Assembly: GCF_022533585.1 (NCBI RefSeq)
Contig: NZ_CP092827.1
Location: 4,566,001-4,630,000 of the forward strand
DNA: 64,000 bases
DNA from: Pseudomonas sp. LS.1a
GTDB taxonomy: Bacteria > Pseudomonadota > Gammaproteobacteria > Pseudomonadales > Pseudomonadaceae
Direction: 5' to 3'
The notes under the pieces are model-generated. The model worked only from the letters and a program-made list of their open reading frames with translations, made no database searches and was not told the DNA's origin. Positions 62,047 to 64,000 of this stretch are shown here, in pieces. Positions within the stretch are counted from its first letter, which is position 1, and every line of letters begins with the position of its first letter. Made by a program: the position numbers and the translations under genes.

Positions 62047-62389
62047 TGTTGTGCCGCTCCGGTTTGAGGTGCGGCGATGGTGCTGAGCAGCATTTGAAAA
62101 ATCGGTTGGTGATGTATGAAAAATGCGTTGAGCAGCCTTCAATGAAAGATCTTTCATCCTTAACGCCCCATTAATTCCCCCCGCTCAAGCTGAAATGGCT
62201 GGCAGAACGTCGCCTTATGGGAAGGCACATCCTGAGCCAGAACCGCTGCCAGAGCCACAGGATCCACGCCAACATATATCGAATTACTCGATTTTTAAGC
62301 ACTATTATTTGCGCTTTTTAATCAAATTAATCGGCGTAGGATTAAACCCATAGAAACAAACAACCCCAAAAACCCCTGGAGCAACGACC
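62047..62389. other. Intergenic region with A+T-rich promoter segment before the repeat-peptide gene
   Basis: 343 bp. The right part (about 62270-62360) is markedly A+T-rich, with the inverted repeat ATCGA/TCGAT around ATTAC (62278-62292). No gene is convincing. GGAG lies 8 bp before the ATG at 62390. Confidence 0.5.
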
Positions 62390-62755
62390 ATGAAAAACAA
62401 ACTGATCCTCACCCTGGCCCTCTCGGTTTTCGCTACTGGCGCCTTCGCCGAAGATGGCTTCAACCGCACCAACGCCCACACCTTCGCAGCGACCCAGAGC
62501 CAATCCGCTGCCTACGCTGAAGATGGTTTCGACCGCACTGGCGGCCAGCGCTTCGCCGAAGACGGCTTCGACCGCACCGGTGGCCAGCGCTTCGCCGAAG
62601 ACGGTTTCGATCGCACCGGTGGCCAGCGCTTCGCCGAAGACGGCTTCGACCGCACCGGTGGCCAGCGCTTCGCCGAAGACGGCTTCGAGCGCACCGGTGG
62701 CCAGCGCTTCGCCGAAGACGGCTTCGAGCGCACCAACGCCCACCGCATCAGCTGA
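62390..62755 (+). CDS. Secreted protein made of 13-residue tandem repeats (121 aa)
   Basis: Signal peptide residues 1-20 (MKNKLILTLALSVFATGAFA), then a unit EDGFNRTNAHTF, a linker AATQSQSAAY, five repeats of AEDGFDRTGGQRF (43-107, the fifth with ERT) and a last unit AEDGFERTNAHRIS. The first and last units share RTNAH while the middle ones share RTGGQ. Each unit begins with the same residues (FA then EDGF) that follow the signal cleavage site, so the mature protein is a run of near-identical modules. GGAG ribosome site and a downstream terminator support a real gene. I do not recognise a family. Confidence 0.85.
   Translation: MKNKLILTLALSVFATGAFAEDGFNRTNAHTFAATQSQSAAYAEDGFDRTGGQRFAEDGFDRTGGQRFAEDGFDRTGGQRFAEDGFDRTGGQRFAEDGFERTGGQRFAEDGFERTNAHRIS
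62516..62710 (+). repeat. Five tandem 39-bp coding repeats
   Basis: Units at 62516, 62555, 62594, 62633 and 62672, each 39 bp (GCTGAAGATGGTTTCGACCG type in the first, GCCGAAGACGGCTTCGACCG type later). Differences are mainly silent third-position changes plus one D-to-E change, so the protein unit is conserved under selection or the array is young. Confidence 0.92.
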
Positions 62756-62773
62756 TCCCTGATGCGCGCCCCC

Positions 62774-62793
62774 AGCCCGGCTTCGGCCGGGCT
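62774..62793 (+). terminator. Terminator of the repeat-peptide gene
   Basis: AGCCCGGC and GCCGGGCT form a perfect 8-bp stem with a TTCG tetraloop, 18 bp after the stop; the T content after it is modest (TGATCATTT). Confidence 0.7.
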
Positions 62794-62873
62794 TGATCAT
62801 TTGCAGGCGGGCACAGGCTTGGCACACTAGGCACCTTGTCCACCAGGAGGTAGGGCCAGCAAGCCCAGCACAG

Positions 62874-63479
62874 ATGTATTACTACGAACCCGCCAAAGGC
62901 CACGGCCTGCCCCACGACCCGTTCAACGCCATCGTCGGCCCCCGCCCTATCGGCTGGATCTCCTCACAGGACCGCGAAGGCCGCCTGAACCTTGCGCCCT
63001 ACAGCTTCTTCAACGCCTTCAACTACATCCCGCCGATCATCGGTTTCTGCAGCGTCGGGCGCAAAGACAGCCTGAACAACATCGAGCAGACCGGCGAATT
63101 CGTCTGGAACCTGGCCACCCGCCCGTTGGCCGAGCAGATGAACCAGAGCTGCGCACCGGTTGCCGCCGAGATAAACGAATTCGAATTGAGCGGCCTCACT
63201 GCCACAGCGTCGAGCATTGTCAACGTGCCGCGTGTCGGCGAAACCCCGGTGGCCTTCGAGTGCAAGGTCAGCCAGATCGTCCAGCTCAAGCGGGCCGATC
63301 AGGAACCGGTGCCCAGCTGGCTGATCCTGGGTGAAGTGGTGGCGGTGCACATTGCCGAGCACCTGTTGAAGAACGGCATCTACGATACCGCTGCTGCCGA
63401 ACCGATCCTGCGTGGCGGTGGCCCGGCAGACTATTTCGAGCTGGGCAACCTGTTCAAGATGGCCCGCCCGCCGGCCTGA
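62874..63479 (+). CDS. Flavin reductase-like FMN-binding protein (201 aa)
   Basis: ATG 62874 (MYYYEPAKGHGLPHDPFNAI) is the family-typical start. Flavin-reductase-like domain: VGPRPIGWISSQDREGRLNL then APYSFFNAFNYIPPIIGFCS, NIEQTGEFVWNLATRPLAEQ, and the C-terminal GGGPADYFELGNLFKM. Binds FMN; a partner monooxygenase would be encoded elsewhere. An AGGAGG lies 22 bp upstream of the ATG but no in-frame start is nearer to it. Confidence 0.82.
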   Translation: MYYYEPAKGHGLPHDPFNAIVGPRPIGWISSQDREGRLNLAPYSFFNAFNYIPPIIGFCSVGRKDSLNNIEQTGEFVWNLATRPLAEQMNQSCAPVAAEINEFELSGLTATASSIVNVPRVGETPVAFECKVSQIVQLKRADQEPVPSWLILGEVVAVHIAEHLLKNGIYDTAAAEPILRGGGPADYFELGNLFKMARPPA

Positions 63480-63713
63480 TCACCAGATCAGCTCACCTTC
63501 TTCGCTGACGCCCTGCAGGCGTTGCAACTCGGCCGTGGCCGCTTCGTCGGCGGCCACGGCGCCCTTGAACACCTGGCCGTCGAGAATCTTGTGAAAGCGC
63601 GGCGCACCGCCCATGCCCAAGGCCTTGGTCGCGATGGCCGCGTTGTAACCGCCGCCTTCCACCGGGACCATCGCCGAAACCGCTTCGAAATGCGGGAACT
63701 CCCTACGTGCCAT
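63480..63713 (-). CDS. Small conserved-looking protein of unknown function (77 aa)
   Basis: ATG 63713 (MARREFPHFEAVSAMVPVEG) to a stop just after the flavin-reductase gene; the genes are convergent with no gap. Contains GGGYNAAIATKALGMGGAPR and FKGAVAADEAATAELQRLQG. Not a known domain to me. The longer frame to 63887 crosses an inverted repeat and is not supported. Confidence 0.6.
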   Translation of the reverse strand: MARREFPHFEAVSAMVPVEGGGYNAAIATKALGMGGAPRFHKILDGQVFKGAVAADEAATAELQRLQGVSEEGELIW

Positions 63714-63760
63714 GTTGCTGTCCGCTTCGTTGATCGAGGGCCGGCATTTTACCCTATTTG

Positions 63761-63788
63761 CCTGTACCGGCCCTATCGCCGGTACAGG
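63761..63788. repeat. Short inverted repeat, REP-flank-like
   Basis: CCTGTACCGGC and GCCGGTACAGG are perfect 11-bp arms around a 6-bp loop. The sequence equals the outer flanks of several REP pairs here, without the REP core, so it may be a deleted REP pair. It could end transcription from the gene on its right. Confidence 0.6.
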
Positions 63789-63795
63789 CGACAGA

Positions 63796-64000
63796 TCAAT
63801 CAAAGGTATGCAGATCCAGGCTGCTGACCACCCGTGCCTGCACCAGCTCGCCAAACACCTCCAGCGTTGGCGAAGCAAAGTACCCACTCATCGCCTGCTG
63901 GTCACGCCAGCTTCCACTGAGCAACCATAGGTCGGCATCTGCCTGGGAACGCTGCACCGTGAAACTCAGGCAACCCGGTGCCCGCAGTGAGGGCTCGAGC
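63796..64000 (-). CDS. Antibiotic-biosynthesis-monooxygenase-like protein, start outside window
   Basis: A minus-strand frame without a start codon inside the window, ending at TGA 63798-63796. It reads LRAPGCLSFTVQRSQADADL, WLLSGSWRDQQAMSGYFASP and a C-terminal VVSSLDLHTFD, which fits the small ABM fold (about 95-100 residues; about 67 visible). Such proteins are quinol or heme-related monooxygenases of varied function. Confidence 0.65.
   Translation of the reverse strand, partial: LEPSLRAPGCLSFTVQRSQADADLWLLSGSWRDQQAMSGYFASPTLEVFGELVQARVVSSLDLHTFD

Noticed and set aside
62516..62710. Regular 39-bp repeats as a CRISPR array
   Set aside because: There are no spacers; units are contiguous, in frame within a signal-peptide gene, and no cas genes are near.
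62342..62827. A 161-codon antisense frame over the repeat-peptide gene, itself repetitive
   Set aside because: Its repeats simply mirror the plus-strand 39-bp units. There is no signal peptide or ribosome site, and the plus-strand gene has both plus a terminator.

Overview
The window is a high-GC gammaproteobacterial chromosome segment that fits the Pseudomonas putida group. The evidence is the gene order cmoB ... pdxJ-recO-era-rnc-lepB-lepA-mucD-mucB-mucA-algU-nadB, a PhaG-type 3-hydroxyacyl thioesterase/transacylase, the tctD-tctE/opdH-tctCBA block, and about fifteen copies of the REP sequences typical of P. putida, mostly as inverted pairs. There is no rRNA, IS element, prophage or CRISPR array. 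One tRNA gene, Gly(CCC), is present. Most of the window is ordinary core genome.

Layout. 1-3.5 kb: the 3' part of cmoB, a small secreted protein, and a CusRS-like two-component pair. 3.6-13.7 kb: minus-strand housekeeping genes (pdxJ, recO, era, rnc, lepB, lepA) and the envelope-stress module mucD, mucB, mucA, algU. 14-18.5 kb: nadB, ygfX-sdhE, ygfZ and an HDOD protein. 18.6-26.3 kb: tricarboxylate uptake, with the TctDE two-component system divergent from an OprD-family porin, the TctCBA tripartite transporter and an AbrB-type membrane protein. 26.5-31.4 kb: ung, an enoyl-CoA hydratase/HIBCH-like enzyme, small proteins, an rsuA-type pseudouridine synthase and phaG. 31.5-34.7 kb: tRNA-Gly, a SulP transporter and a DUF4917-like protein with SIR2-type motifs.

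34.7-48.8 kb holds a complete tad/Flp pilus locus on the minus strand: flp, prepilin peptidase, an extra AAA+ ATPase, rcpC, rcpA, a lipoprotein, tadG, two tadE-like genes, tadZ, tadA, tadB, tadC and tadD. A divergent AraC-type regulator with a receiver-like N-terminus lies beside flp. The block is bounded on the left by the intact DUF4917-like gene and on the right by an internally deleted remnant of the same gene, in the same orientation and with almost the same spacing. Immediately right of the remnant is an A+T-rich cassette (about 49.0-51.4 kb). It encodes an unrecognised protein with residues suggestive of a haem-oxygenase-like di-iron enzyme, and a TauE/SafE (TSUP) transporter.

51.5-64 kb returns to core-like sequence: a methyltransferase, a TPM-domain protein, bglX, a DctB/DctD-like pair next to a KgtP-like dicarboxylate transporter that has a well-spaced sigma-54 promoter, a fourfold-repeat membrane protein, a secreted protein made of 13-residue tandem repeats, a flavin reductase-like protein and two small genes at the right edge.

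Themes. Carboxylate uptake (opdH-tctCBA and kgtP) is controlled by two-component systems, and three of its genes carry A-rich Hfq/Crc-like motifs next to the ribosome binding site. The candidates for undescribed biology are the repeat peptide at 62.4 kb, the di-iron-like enzyme plus TSUP cassette at 49.6-51.4 kb, the DUF4917/SIR2-like protein with its decayed twin around the tad island, and the tad-associated AAA+ ATPase and AraC-type regulator.
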